A program made the position numbers and the translations under genes. The notes under the pieces are model-generated. The model was not told the origin of the DNA and did no database searches. It saw only the letters and a list, made by a program, of their open reading frames with translations. A stretch of 64,000 nucleotides of DNA from Emiliania huxleyi CCMP1516 (Eukaryota; Haptophyta; Isochrysidales; Noelaerhabdaceae), in contig NW_005200188.1 in assembly GCF_000372725.1 (NCBI RefSeq), positions 65,534 through 129,533 of the forward strand, given 5' to 3'. Positions within the stretch are counted from its first letter, which is position 1. Each line of letters opens with the position of its first letter. Positions 10,950 through 20,485 of the stretch are shown one piece after another.

Positions 10950-11790
10950 TCGTATGTGTCCCTCCGGTCCACCGCTCTGCACACACACACACACACGTCT
11001 CGGTCTCGGTGAGTGTGCGGGGCGCGCTCTGTGCGGTTCTTTGGCCTGTTCCGGAGTGAGCAGGAGGCGCATGTGCTCCATCATTGTCACTTCCATCTTC
11101 GCTTTCGTGGCTCATGCCGCAGAGCCAGCGGGCTGCTACAGCTCACAATATCAGTAGACGTGGCGCGCATCTCACGCGCTTTAGCCTAGTCCCCTTTTCG
11201 ACTTGCCCCCAGGGCCGCCCTGCGGGCCCAGGGCCACCCACTATACCGCGTGGCGGCCGTGCGCCTTTCCGCCTCCTCAGGGCGGCAGCGCCGCTACCGC
11301 TATTTAATGCGTGTTGTGGTCCCGTCTTTTTCTGCTATATAGCCTGTGTCTCGACTCTTGTCACACACACTTCTGACTCTCACACTGTGTGCTTTCTGTT
11401 CTCGTTGTTGGCCGCTTGAGAAAGAAGTACGAACGAGCCTTCGCGCGGTAGCTACACCACACAGCTATATCAACACTTGCCTCACGCACGTCACGTGTTC
11501 CCTCGCCCTCCCCCTCGCCCTCTCCCTCGCCCTCCCCCTCGCCCTCTCCCTCGCCCTCTCCCGCCGGCGAGCGGCCCGCCTAGTGAGTCGCGGAGCAGTC
11601 AGCAGCAGGACGGACTCCCTCTCCCGCCGGCAGACCACGGGGCGCTCGCGCCGGCCGGCACGCAGCCCGCGGCACTCGGCCCAGGCCTCTACCTCACCGT
11701 CGAGCACATCTCGCTTAAGCTAGAGGACATCCGGATCGAGGCGCCCGAACCTACCCGAGATCACCTGACAGTACCCGAGATTACCTGAGA
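10950..11790. other. intergenic spacer with CCCTCG repeats
   Basis: No supported gene. It holds a short (AC)n run at 10981-10996, a CCCTCGCCCTCT/CCCC minisatellite at about 11501-11565, and a short repeated GAGATTACCTGA-like motif at 11757-11800. Confidence 0.6.
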
Positions 11791-12339
11791 TTACCTGGAG
11801 GAATCCGGGTCGAGGGCCTCCTCCACCGTCGAGGGCGATTCATTACGAACGGAGGTTGAGCCAGTCCTCACCCAGTGATAGGCCTCCTCCACCGTCAAGG
11901 GCGGCACGCGCACCGGCCTCGTCCGGCTCGCCGCCTCCGCCTCGGGCCTCATCTCCGCCTTCACGCCCGAGTGGATGGCGAACAAGCTCTGGCGGCCGGT
12001 GCCGTGGCGCCTCGCTCCGAACCCGTTTCCATTGCAATCGGGGTCCCAGTAGAGATAGTGCGACGCTGAGGCGTCGCGGAAGTACGGCGCCCCTGAGAAG
12101 GTGTAGCCGACCGCGACATACTCGACGTTGTCGAGGATAGAGCTTCGCGAAGCGCAACCTCCGGTGACCATGAGCGGCGGCGGGAGTGGCGGAGGCGGCG
12201 CTGTCGCTCGCGGCAGAAACGTGACTAGGAGCGCGGCGGTCGAGCCGCCCGTGCTGAGTACCGCGAGGAACGCGAAGAAGATGCTGAGCAGGTGGAGGCG
12301 GCCGGTGACGACGGCCGGAGAAACGTTGAGCTTCAGCAT
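11791..12339 (-). CDS. small signal-anchored protein, unknown
   Basis: A 182-residue frame begins at ATG 12339. The open frame extends upstream but loses gene-like composition there. A hydrophobic segment (about residues 15-44, LHLLSIFFAFLAVLSTGG onward) would act as signal peptide or membrane anchor. It is followed by a proline run and then a polar domain with GYTFSGAPYFRDASASHYLY and WDPDCNGNGFG, suggesting a lumenal or extracellular domain. Family unknown. The C-terminus is charged and reaches a TAA at 11791-11793. An upstream exon encoding a longer N-terminus is possible. Confidence 0.45.
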   Translation of the reverse strand: MLKLNVSPAVVTGRLHLLSIFFAFLAVLSTGGSTAALLVTFLPRATAPPPPLPPPLMVTGGCASRSSILDNVEYVAVGYTFSGAPYFRDASASHYLYWDPDCNGNGFGARRHGTGRQSLFAIHSGVKAEMRPEAEAASRTRPVRVPPLTVEEAYHWVRTGSTSVRNESPSTVEEALDPDSSR

Positions 12340-12559
12340 CGCTGCTTTCAGGCGGTTTGCCTCCAGGCTGGACGGGGTACAGGTACAGGAGTGGGACGCC
12401 TCGGTCCCCACGTCGGCGAATCGGTCGGCGATGCGCTTGTGTTTTCGATTATTGGGGTGCAAGGCTACAGCGTGCCAAGCTGCAGAAACGAGCTTTTGGT
12501 GGCTATAAGCATAGGCACTGAGATGATTATGGTGCACGCGGAGCGCGCTGGTGCTACCC

Positions 12560-12625
12560 GGACACACGCGCGGAGCGCGCAAGCTAGACACACGCGCGGA
12601 GCGCGCCGGCTAGATACCGCGGAGC
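12560..12625. repeat. short GC-rich direct repeat
   Basis: ACACGCGCGGAGCGCGC occurs at about 12562 and again at about 12589, with a shorter GCGGAGCGCGC at 12540. It lies in a spacer (12340-13205) that otherwise holds no supported gene. Confidence 0.6.
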
Positions 12626-13088
12626 AAGAGCAAATCAACACAACCGTTCGAATGCTGACGCCGCAAGTCGTTGCCGCCGAGTGCCAAAGTGCGCCTGGAT
12701 TGCTCAGCAGCACAAGCATCCACGGAGCCAGCGAGCGCCGAGCGACATTGCCTTGACTGAGCCGGACCGGGACATGTCGGCGGCGGCAAACTTGAAATGG
12801 TGCCGATAGATAGGTGATAGCCGAGGTAGCTCCGGCGGACGTGAGAGCAAGGCCTGACGATACACTGGCAAATGCCGAAGCCCTCGCCGCCCTCGCTGCC
12901 GCCCAGGCATCGCCACTGCGAATGCCCAAGCCCTCGCCACCCAGGCATCGGCATCGCGGGTGACTAAGAAAAAAATTCGAGCCCGCTGTCCCTTTTGTCA
13001 GGGGCAGGAGAACTAGAGTGGGCAAGGGGCAGGCGTAGTTTCTTCCCCCCCCTCCGTCGGAATCGACAACTCATTAGTCGAACTGGCG

Positions 13089-13127
13089 ACTCATAATGAA
13101 TCGGAGATAGCCGCGCAGCGGCTATGT
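13089..13127 (-). mobile_element. isolated 3'-terminal hairpin of a dispersed repeat
   Basis: Read on the minus strand, this contains GGATAACCTACATAGCCGC, the hairpin core CATAGCCGCTGCGCGGCTAT and TATCTCCGA. That is identical to the right-hand ends of the two long repeat copies at 24404-25007 and 33410-33998. Only the last 40 bp or so is present, consistent with a severely 5'-truncated copy. Confidence 0.7.
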
Positions 13128-13298
13128 AGGTTATCCGACAACGCGAGGAGAGGAACCGACATAGAGCAATCCACACCGGAAGGTGTGGAAACGTGACGTA
13201 ATAACATGTTACGTCCGTCCGAGAGGATCTCATTCGATCGTGTGTCGGGCCCTCGCGCTTTTCGCTGCCCGAGTCCCGTCCTCGTCTGCTCGAGTGAG

Positions 13299-15092
13299 AT
13301 GACTAGCCCAAAGTACACCTTTGGGATCCCTGGAGCCGCCACAGACGTGGCGCGCCGCGACGCACTGGGCCAGACGGCAGGGGGCATGATCCGAGTGGGC
13401 GCACAACACTGGCTCGCTAAGGCCCTCAAGCCGGAGCTGCTGACGCGGCAGGGAGACGCGTACGAAATGACATACCACGCGATCGAGTTCGTCCTCTGTC
13501 CGGCGATTGCCAAACTCGGCGAGGGTTTCGCCAAGTTGACATGGTACATCAAGCTCACCCGCCTCAGCTCGCTGCTTAAAGATCTGTGTGAGACAGGCGG
13601 CTTGAGCTTCACGACAACCGGACTGAGTCTGGAGGCTGCACGCTCGGCGGTGGAAAAGGCAGCAAAGGACCTGACAGCGCCAATGCGAACGCTGACGGCG
13701 GCCCAGATCCACCAGTACGACAGTCCCAACACCGGCTCGTTTTTGGACAACCTGTCAGCCGCAAGGCTGATTGGCAATGACGGAAGCCTGAGCACGATGT
13801 GGCAGGCGCGTCAGCTCCTCCCAGGAATCTGGTCCGACCAACAGTGGACGTCGGACCCGCTCGGCGGCGCCATCGCCACTATGGTTCCAGACGGGTTGGT
13901 GGGCAGGCCGCCCAGGGAACAGGTTGCAGGCGTCGTGCAGATGCTGCTGCAGACCACGGTTCGCAACCAAGATCTTCTGAGCTACATCCATCCTGACAAA
14001 GTGGAAGACGAGATCCAGCGACGCAAGAGCGGCGACAAAGTCGATTCGCTGGTCGCGGCAGCATGGAGCACGGCGTATTCGCCCTTGCGGAAGATCTTCG
14101 CGCCAGACACACCGGGATTCGAGGTAGTGAGCGCGCTCAAGGAAGGGATCTCGGCGCTGGGCTTCGGCAGCGCAGAGATTACGCTACAGCAGATCACAAC
14201 TTTCTGCTCCAAGGTAGCCCCAGCCCTCACCACGCTGGTCGACGACCCGGCCGACATCGCCGGAAACAGAGGGCGACTCGAGAAGGCAATCACGAGTGCC
14301 AAGGCCCTCACCGCCGCCGCCCGCGGGGTCCAGGGCGGCAAGGACATGGCAGTGACGACGACGGACGCAGAGTCACAGTTCGGGGAGGTCTCGAAGAACG
14401 ACAGCTTCATAGCTCTCGACAAGGAGATCACCTCCCTGGCGAGCGGGACACTGAACGTCGACGGACAGAAGAAGACCGTAAAGGCGCTGCTGGCCAGCAA
14501 GTGCGCAGCCGGGCCGCTCTTCGTGATGAGAAAGCAGCCGGCGATGGACTCACAGCAACCGTTCAGTATGATAAGACAGCTCAAGGTGGGCGACGGCAAG
14601 GGCACCGGAGGAGTGACCATCCAGCAGGTGTGCAACGATGCGCTCTCCACTAAGGATGGAACCGTCCACCAGTGGGGCGAGCTCATCAGCACCGCCGACG
14701 CCACGAAGTTCGTCAAGGGAAACCTGGAGTGCGTCAAGAGTGCAGGCGGCTTCGATTTCTGGGACCTACTCGCACCGTCCATCAGCAAGAGAGAAGGAAG
14801 CAGGGCCGTCGCCAACGCCTCGACAGGGAAGACTGGCGACAGCCGTTGGATCTTCCTCAACGCGAGGCCACTCGAGCTCATGCTCGCGCCACTGTGGGAC
14901 CTTTTCAAGCTGCTCGGGTACAGCAAGACCACCGCAGGAGGCTTCCATGGAACCTTCAAGAACATCATCTCGCGAACAAAGGTGATCGACGACCTGCCGC
15001 CGGAGGACACCAGGACCTCAGGCTGGTGCAGCGTTCTTTACCCAGCCTTGGCGAAAGGAAATGTCGGCGACAGTGACTGCGGCCGACGTTGA
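13299..15092 (+). CDS. orphan ORF A, about 597 aa, upstream partner of PLA2-like ORF
   Basis: A long intact frame. An ATG at 13206 gives 628 residues; I favour the ATG at 13299 (MTSPKYTFGIPGAATDVAR), which follows less structured sequence. The upstream ATG sits inside a palindrome (GACGTAATAACATGTTACGTC region, 13192-13212). The protein is rich in Ala, Lys, Thr and Ser, has no obvious signal peptide, and carries helical segments such as LTRLSSLLKDLCETGG. No family is recognised. The last 32 bases overlap the start of the PLA2-like ORF in a different frame. Base use is clearly less GC-biased than in neighbouring genes, with many codons ending in A or T, which suggests a recent foreign origin (viral, mobile or bacterial). 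It has no visible introns over 1.8 kb. The function is unknown. Confidence 0.65.
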   Translation: MTSPKYTFGIPGAATDVARRDALGQTAGGMIRVGAQHWLAKALKPELLTRQGDAYEMTYHAIEFVLCPAIAKLGEGFAKLTWYIKLTRLSSLLKDLCETGGLSFTTTGLSLEAARSAVEKAAKDLTAPMRTLTAAQIHQYDSPNTGSFLDNLSAARLIGNDGSLSTMWQARQLLPGIWSDQQWTSDPLGGAIATMVPDGLVGRPPREQVAGVVQMLLQTTVRNQDLLSYIHPDKVEDEIQRRKSGDKVDSLVAAAWSTAYSPLRKIFAPDTPGFEVVSALKEGISALGFGSAEITLQQITTFCSKVAPALTTLVDDPADIAGNRGRLEKAITSAKALTAAARGVQGGKDMAVTTTDAESQFGEVSKNDSFIALDKEITSLASGTLNVDGQKKTVKALLASKCAAGPLFVMRKQPAMDSQQPFSMIRQLKVGDGKGTGGVTIQQVCNDALSTKDGTVHQWGELISTADATKFVKGNLECVKSAGGFDFWDLLAPSISKREGSRAVANASTGKTGDSRWIFLNARPLELMLAPLWDLFKLLGYSKTTAGGFHGTFKNIISRTKVIDDLPPEDTRTSGWCSVLYPALAKGNVGDSDCGRR

Positions 15093-15696
15093 GGCGGCTA
15101 TCGCAGAAGCGAATGCCGCACGTCCACTACTGCTGAGAGGCTCTGGCACCGATGCATTTGTCGATGAGGCTGGGCGTAGCTGCATTTACGCAGAATGCCC
15201 TTTCGGCGTCTACAACGTCGCGCAGCCCTTTTTCGAGCCCTCTCACGAATCTCAAGCAAATCCGAGGCTGGACATGTACGATAACTACAAGAACGAGCCG
15301 AACACGGGCGATAAGGAAGCGGCGAGGTGCTGGGATGGCATTGGGTGCATGGCGCGTCGAATCAAGCCCCTGGTATGCCCGAACGACCAGGCACGCTGCA
15401 CGTGTGTGCCCGGAATGACCGCCCAAGCGCGCGCATCTTGGAAGCCGGCGTCCAACCACTGCTCGGGACCATCATTCACCGGAATGAACGATAATCCGGC
15501 TACTGTCAAGTGCTGCGACGGCCACGACTACTGCTACGGCACCGCGTTTACCACGATGGCGGAGTGTGACATGGCATGGGGCAATTGCCTCATGGCGACT
15601 GCCGGGTACACTAAGTTCCAAGCGCAGACGGTGATGTCGTTTTTGCAGCACTCGTATTTCGTCGAGAGCCAGCAGTACGCAGTCGAGTGCGTCTGA
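15061..15696 (+). CDS. phospholipase A2-like protein
   Basis: A 211-residue frame from ATG 15061 to TGA 15694-15696. Residues 151-158 read CCDGHDYC, the histidine active-site signature of secreted-type PLA2 (CCxxHDxC: His155, Asp156, two Cys, and a further Cys158). Downstream, ECDMAWGNC (168-176) matches the second conserved Asp/Cys helix (CDxxFxxC). Upstream, HCSGPSFTG (133-141) is where a calcium loop would lie, though it is not the classic YGCYCG form. At least 16 Cys indicate a disulphide-rich fold. Family members hydrolyse the sn-2 ester of phospholipids using calcium. No classical N-terminal signal peptide is seen. The start codon lies inside the upstream ORF A (32-nt overlap, different frame), unusual for a nuclear gene and suggestive of a compact foreign or viral unit. 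Activity is inferred from the motif only. Confidence 0.72.
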   Translation: MSATVTAADVEAAIAEANAARPLLLRGSGTDAFVDEAGRSCIYAECPFGVYNVAQPFFEPSHESQANPRLDMYDNYKNEPNTGDKEAARCWDGIGCMARRIKPLVCPNDQARCTCVPGMTAQARASWKPASNHCSGPSFTGMNDNPATVKCCDGHDYCYGTAFTTMAECDMAWGNCLMATAGYTKFQAQTVMSFLQHSYFVESQQYAVECV

Positions 15697-16231
15697 GCGT
15701 GAGATGCGCGAGCGAGTCGCTTCCCGAGACAGCAAGGCGCGCGCGTGGAAGCCCGCTCCCGATTTGCGATGAGCAGCCATTCCTTTGCTCGCTTGAGGCG
15801 GTGGGGAGTGGGTGGGTGGTGGTGTGGGAGGGGGGGGGGGGGAGCGCCGGGCCGTGACATCAGTGCGAGCCGTGTTGCGGACCCGGTGGAACAACGCAGT
15901 GGCTCCCCGCTCTCGCGGTAGCCAGATGACGCCGGAATCGTGTGAACTGTGAATCGTGCCCGACCGGTGCGGCCTCCGAGTCGGCGTCTAGCGCGCGCGA
16001 TAAAAATAAAATATTCTTAGCTTCAAGCCCCCCTCCGAGACTAGAGACAGAACCACACCAGTATCGGACCAGAGGGACTGCCCCCCCCCCCGCCCACTTG
16101 CCCTGAACTTGACGCGTGGCGTGCGGCGTGGTGCCTGTGTGCGCGCCTCTGCCGGAGGTCGCCAGTCTCTCCTGATGCACCGTTAGGGAAGTCGTTTTCA
16201 CACAGACACACAAAGAGACACCGTCGCAGGG
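15697..16231. other. spacer with a dispersed 105-bp repeat
   Basis: It contains a G-rich stretch (about 15790-15842) and, at about 16004-16110, a block (AAAATAAAATATTCTTAGCT, then CAAGCCCCCCTCCGAGACT) that recurs at 55099-55205. No gene is supported. Confidence 0.6.
16004..16110. repeat. dispersed repeat, copy 1 of 2
   Basis: It shares about 90% identity by eye with 55099-55205 in the same orientation: an A/T-rich start, TTAGCTTCAAGCCCCCCTCC, GAGACAGAACC, then a C-rich run and CACTTGCCCTGA. It is not recognised as an RNA gene. Confidence 0.8.
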
Positions 16232-19200
16232 TCACCAAGTACGCTCGAGAGGGCTCGCGCTCGGCTGCGCCTCCGGCGAGACGAGTACCTCGAGCGCCCC
16301 GATCGCCTCGGTCACCGCGGCCACGAGCCGCGACGCCTCCCCCTCGCTGCGCGGCCCGTCCCTCCGCCACCTCGCCGCGTCGTGGTGCCGCGCCGCGTTC
16401 GCCCAGATGCGCAGCGAGTGCAGCTGGCTCCGCAGCTCGGTCGGCAGGCCGCACTCGCGGTGCCAAAAGTTGATGCGCTCCTCGAAGCCGTCGGGCGCCG
16501 CCGCAGAGCACGAGGCGTGAACAGCGTCGAGGCGCGGCATCAGCGTGTTGAACGCGAGCAGCATGTTGCCCTGGATGCGCGCCTGCGCGTCGCCGGACGT
16601 GCGCATGCCGCGCACCTGCACCGAGAGCGGCGAAGGCTCGTAGCCGGTGGTGCGAGCGGCTGCTGTGGCGGCCTCGTCTCCAGGTGCCGGCGCAGCCTCC
16701 TCCACCCCCGCCCCTCGCTGCGAGCTAGAGAGCAACGCCCGGAGAGCTAGCAGCGCCTCAGGCAGCGTCGGCCGCTTGCGCAGGCTGTTGTGGCAGAGGC
16801 TCTTCTGCCCGTCTCCCGCCTGTGCGAGGCCCTTGACAGCGCGAGCCGCGTCGGCTGGCCAGCCCGCAGCCACGTCGGCGAGCTTCGCCGCGTCGATGTC
16901 GGTCCAGTCCTCCTCTAACTCGTCCTCGCACCGGTCGGTGAGCTGCACCTCGGACCGGTTGGTGAGGCAGACGAGGAGGGTGATGCCGATGGCGTAGCCG
17001 TCCGTCTTGCTCGAGTACTCGCCCCCTTTGATGATCGAGGGGCAGAGGTAGCCCGTGGTCATGTAAAGGGCGGCAGTCGAGCTGCAGCGGACGGACGCGT
17101 CTGGCCGCTGGTCCTTGGCGAAGCCCGTGTCGGCGAGGACAGCGGTCAGCTTCTCGTCGAGCAGGATGTTGTCCGGCTTGACGTCGCGGTGCACGATGCC
17201 CTTCGAGTGGAGGTAGACGAGCGCCTCGGTCGCCTCGCACGCAATGCGAACGCGCTGCCGCCACGTCAGCGGCCTCGGCGGCTCTGCCATGCCCAGCCGC
17301 CGGAGCTGCGCCGCTCGGTCGGGATCCGAGATGCGCAGCCGCGCCTCGAGCGAGCCGCCGCGCATCAGCGGCGAGAGAAGGCAGACGCCGTCGGGCGAGA
17401 GGCAGTAGCCGAGCAGCGGCAGCAGGTGCGGGTGGCTCACCGCCTTGAGAAGCTTCACCTCGAGCTCCGCCCGAGACAGGCCGCCCGACTGGCCCGACTT
17501 TGCCCGCTTGACGACGAGCGGCAAGTGGCGCAGCTGCGGAGGCGCGGAGAGGGAGAGGTGGAGGTCGGCCGACGCCTCGTAGACGTGGCTGAATCCGCCG
17601 CTGCCAATCAGCTTGCCCTCTGCAAACCCGTCCGTCGCCGCGGTGAGGTCCGACAGGGCTAGCTCGACGGGCCGAGCAACAGCCGCCTCCTCCGCCGCGG
17701 CCGGCTCGGCAGCGACAGACAGCAGATCCAGCCGCGACTCTGCCGCGCTCAACTCCTCGTCCAGCACAGGCAGCACGCCCACGTGCGGCCTGGCGGCGGC
17801 GATGCCCGCTCGGAGCGCGGAGGGGCTGTCCGCTGTGTCGAGCGACTTGAGCGCGCCCATCGCCGCACCATGCGCCTTGCGCAGCCGCTGGCTGTCCCGC
17901 CTCCGCGCCTCCTTGAGCTTGTCGCGCGCGCGCCTCGCCGCCGCCAGCACGGCCGGGCTCGCGAGGCTGCTGTACACCTCCAGCGCTCTCGCTAATCCGT
18001 CATACAGGCCAGCAGCCACGGCCTGCTGCAGCGCCTCGTCCGCCGCAGCGATGGCGGCTGCGTCGGCGGGTGGAGTAGGAGAGGCTGGCGGCGGGGGTGG
18101 CGGTGAAGAGGCGGCGATGGCGCCGGGGCCCGGAGCCGAGACGAGTGCCTCGCCGCCGCCGCGCTTCTTCTTCTTCTTGCCCTTCTTGCTCTCCTTGGCG
18201 CGGTCCTCCTTCTCCGCCTCCTCCTCCGCCAGCAGCGCATCGGCGTGTCGCGACGCCTCCGCCTCTGCCGCCGCTCTCTCCGCCTCCCTCGCTGCTGCCT
18301 CCGCCGCCACCTCGGCCGCCGCATGCTCCTCGAGGGCGCGCACGCACTCGGCGTGGCCGTGCTCCTTCGCCCACTGCAGCGCGGACTGGCCGTCCTCAGA
18401 GCGCAGCTTTGTATCCGCGCCCGCCCGCAGCAAGCGCCGCACGACGGCGGGGTGGCCTTGGATGGCGGCGATCATCAGCGCGGTGACGCCGACGCTGTTC
18501 TGCCTGTTGATCTCCGCGCCGCGCTGAAGCAGCAGCTCGACCACCCGCAAATGACCTTGGGCGGCGAGCATCAGCAGCGTGAAGCCGCTCACCTCGCCTC
18601 TCTCGTATGTCGCGTTGACCTGCCCGCCGCTGTCGAGCCACGACAGCACCGCCGCCTCGTCGCCTTGCGCAATCGCTACTACAGCCTCTTTGGGAAAGCT
18701 GCCCAGCGAGCTAGAAGAGGCCGCCGCACTCTCTCCCGCCTCCGCCTCGCCCGAGGAAGCGCCGCCCGCGCCGCCCGCCGCCGCCTCGCGCCGGCCCGTA
18801 GTCACCTCCGCGACGTGCTGCCGGAAGGCCTCGACACACGCGGCGTGGCCCTTCTCCTTGGCCATCTGCAGCGCTGTCTTGCCGCTTTCAGAGCGCAGCT
18901 TCGTATCCGCGCCCGCACGCAGCAAACGGAGCACGACGGCGGGGTGGCCTTTGCCGGCGGCGTACATCAGCGCGGTGCCGCCGCGGCTGTTCTGCAAGTT
19001 GATCTCCGCCCCGCGCTGAAGCAGCAACTCGATCACCCGCTCGTGGCCTTGGGCGACGGCGAGCATCAGCGCGGTGATGCCGCTCGTATCGCCTACCCCG
19101 CAAGTCGCGTTGACCCGCCCGTCGCTGTCAAGCCAAGCCAGCAGCGCCGCCTCGTCGCCGTGCGCAATCGCTACTACAGCCTCTTTGGGAAAGCTGCCCA

Positions 19201-20485
19201 GTGAGCTGAAAGAAGCGGCACTCGCCCCCGCCACCGCCTGACCCGAGGAAGCGGCGCCCGCGCCGCCCGCCGCCGCCTCGCGCTGGCTCGCAGTCACCTC
19301 CGCGACGTGCTGCCGGAAGGCCTCGACGCACGCGGCGTGGCCGCTCTCCTTGGCCCACTGCAGCGCGGACTTGCCGTTCACAGAGCGCAGCTTCGTATCC
19401 GCGCCCGCCCGAAGCAAGCGGAGCACGACGGCGGGGTGGTTGTTGGCGGCGGCGTGCACCAGCGCGGTGACGCCTTGCCTGTTCAGCATGTTGATACCCG
19501 CCCTGTGCCGCACCAGCAGCTCGACCACCCGCTCGTGGCCGTAGCCGGCGGCGAGCATCAGCGCGGTGTCGCCGTCGCTGTCCTGCAGGTTGACCTCCGC
19601 GCCTCGCTGCAGCAGCAACTCGACCACCCGCTCGTGGCCTTGGCGGGCGGCGGCAATCAGCGCGGTGATGCCTCTGCTGTCCTGCAAGTCGATTTGCGCG
19701 CCGCGGTGCAGCAGCAACTCGACAACCCGCTCTTGGCCTTGGTGGGCAGCGAGCATCAACGCGGTGATGCCGCCCACACCGTCTTTCTGGCAAGTCGCGT
19801 TGACCTGCCCGCCGCTGTCGAGCCACGCCAGCAGCGCCGCCTCGTCGCCTTCCGCAGCCGTTTTCGCCGCCTCTTCAGGAAGGCTGCCCAGCGAGCCGGA
19901 AGAGGCCGCCTCGCCCGAGGAAGCGCCGCCCGCGCCGCCCGCCGCCGCCTCGCGCCGGCCCGTAGTCACCTCCGCGACGTGCTGCCGGAAGGCCTCGACA
20001 CACGCCGCGTGGCCCTTCTCCTTGGCCATCTGCAGCGCGGACTTGCCGCTTTCAGAGCGCAGCTTCGTATCTGCGCCCGCCCGCAGCAAGCGGAGCACGA
20101 CGGCGGGGTGGCCTTTGCCGGCGGCGAGCATCAGCGCGGTGCACCCCATGCTGCTCTGCTGCGTGCCGCGGTCGCTGTTCTGCAGGTTGACCTCCGCGCC
20201 GCGCTGCACCAGCAATCCGACCACCCGCTCGTGGCCGTTGATGGCGGCGAGCATCAGCGCGGTGCCGCCGTCGCTGCTCTGCTTGTTGATCTCCGCACCG
20301 TGCTGCAGCAGCAACTCGACCACCGCCAGGTGGCCGTACAAGGCGGCACCCAACAGCAGCGTGAGGCCGCTCACGCCGTCTCTCTCGTACGTCGCGTCGG
20401 CCCGCCCGCCGCCGTCAAGCCACTCCAGCACCGCCTTCTCCTCGCCTCGATGAGCCGCTAGCACGACCGCGTCGGAGCAGCTCAT
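16232..20485 (-). CDS. ankyrin-repeat protein kinase
   Basis: A 1417-residue single-exon protein, started at ATG 20485 (an upstream extension has only a GTG). Residues 1-730 or so form four segmental copies of an ankyrin module, each made of a GDEAALLAWLDSGGQVNAT-like cap, two to five ANK repeats (ITALMLAAHQGHERVVELLL type) and an Ala/Gly linker. A Lys-rich linker (ESKKGKKKKKRGGG) and a helical region follow. A kinase domain of the RLK/Pelle type is C-terminal: glycine loop IGSGGFSHVYE, VVK lysine, HRDVKPDN catalytic loop. The DFG position reads DTG (VLADTGFAK) and the APE site reads CPS, so catalysis may be impaired. The C-terminal 100 residues (INFWHRECGLPTELRSQLHS, NAARHHD) resemble a DUF4145-like helical domain. 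Probable scaffold or signalling kinase in the cytosol; partner unknown. Confidence 0.88.
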   Translation of the reverse strand: MSCSDAVVLAAHRGEEKAVLEWLDGGGRADATYERDGVSGLTLLLGAALYGHLAVVELLLQHGAEINKQSSDGGTALMLAAINGHERVVGLLVQRGAEVNLQNSDRGTQQSSMGCTALMLAAGKGHPAVVLRLLRAGADTKLRSESGKSALQMAKEKGHAACVEAFRQHVAEVTTGRREAAAGGAGGASSGEAASSGSLGSLPEEAAKTAAEGDEAALLAWLDSGGQVNATCQKDGVGGITALMLAAHQGQERVVELLLHRGAQIDLQDSRGITALIAAARQGHERVVELLLQRGAEVNLQDSDGDTALMLAAGYGHERVVELLVRHRAGINMLNRQGVTALVHAAANNHPAVVLRLLRAGADTKLRSVNGKSALQWAKESGHAACVEAFRQHVAEVTASQREAAAGGAGAASSGQAVAGASAASFSSLGSFPKEAVVAIAHGDEAALLAWLDSDGRVNATCGVGDTSGITALMLAVAQGHERVIELLLQRGAEINLQNSRGGTALMYAAGKGHPAVVLRLLRAGADTKLRSESGKTALQMAKEKGHAACVEAFRQHVAEVTTGRREAAAGGAGGASSGEAEAGESAAASSSSLGSFPKEAVVAIAQGDEAAVLSWLDSGGQVNATYERGEVSGFTLLMLAAQGHLRVVELLLQRGAEINRQNSVGVTALMIAAIQGHPAVVRRLLRAGADTKLRSEDGQSALQWAKEHGHAECVRALEEHAAAEVAAEAAAREAERAAAEAEASRHADALLAEEEAEKEDRAKESKKGKKKKKRGGGEALVSAPGPGAIAASSPPPPPPASPTPPADAAAIAAADEALQQAVAAGLYDGLARALEVYSSLASPAVLAAARRARDKLKEARRRDSQRLRKAHGAAMGALKSLDTADSPSALRAGIAAARPHVGVLPVLDEELSAAESRLDLLSVAAEPAAAEEAAVARPVELALSDLTAATDGFAEGKLIGSGGFSHVYEASADLHLSLSAPPQLRHLPLVVKRAKSGQSGGLSRAELEVKLLKAVSHPHLLPLLGYCLSPDGVCLLSPLMRGGSLEARLRISDPDRAAQLRRLGMAEPPRPLTWRQRVRIACEATEALVYLHSKGIVHRDVKPDNILLDEKLTAVLADTGFAKDQRPDASVRCSSTAALYMTTGYLCPSIIKGGEYSSKTDGYAIGITLLVCLTNRSEVQLTDRCEDELEEDWTDIDAAKLADVAAGWPADAARAVKGLAQAGDGQKSLCHNSLRKRPTLPEALLALRALLSSSQRGAGVEEAAPAPGDEAATAAARTTGYEPSPLSVQVRGMRTSGDAQARIQGNMLLAFNTLMPRLDAVHASCSAAAPDGFEERINFWHRECGLPTELRSQLHSLRIWANAARHHDAARWRRDGPRSEGEASRLVAAVTEAIGALEVLVSPEAQPSASPLERTW

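Noticed and set aside
9057..11096. 679-codon minus-strand frame opposite the orphan gene
   Set aside because: It mirrors the plus-strand gene; its composition (Arg/His/Gly/Val) is typical of an antisense shadow caused by high GC3.
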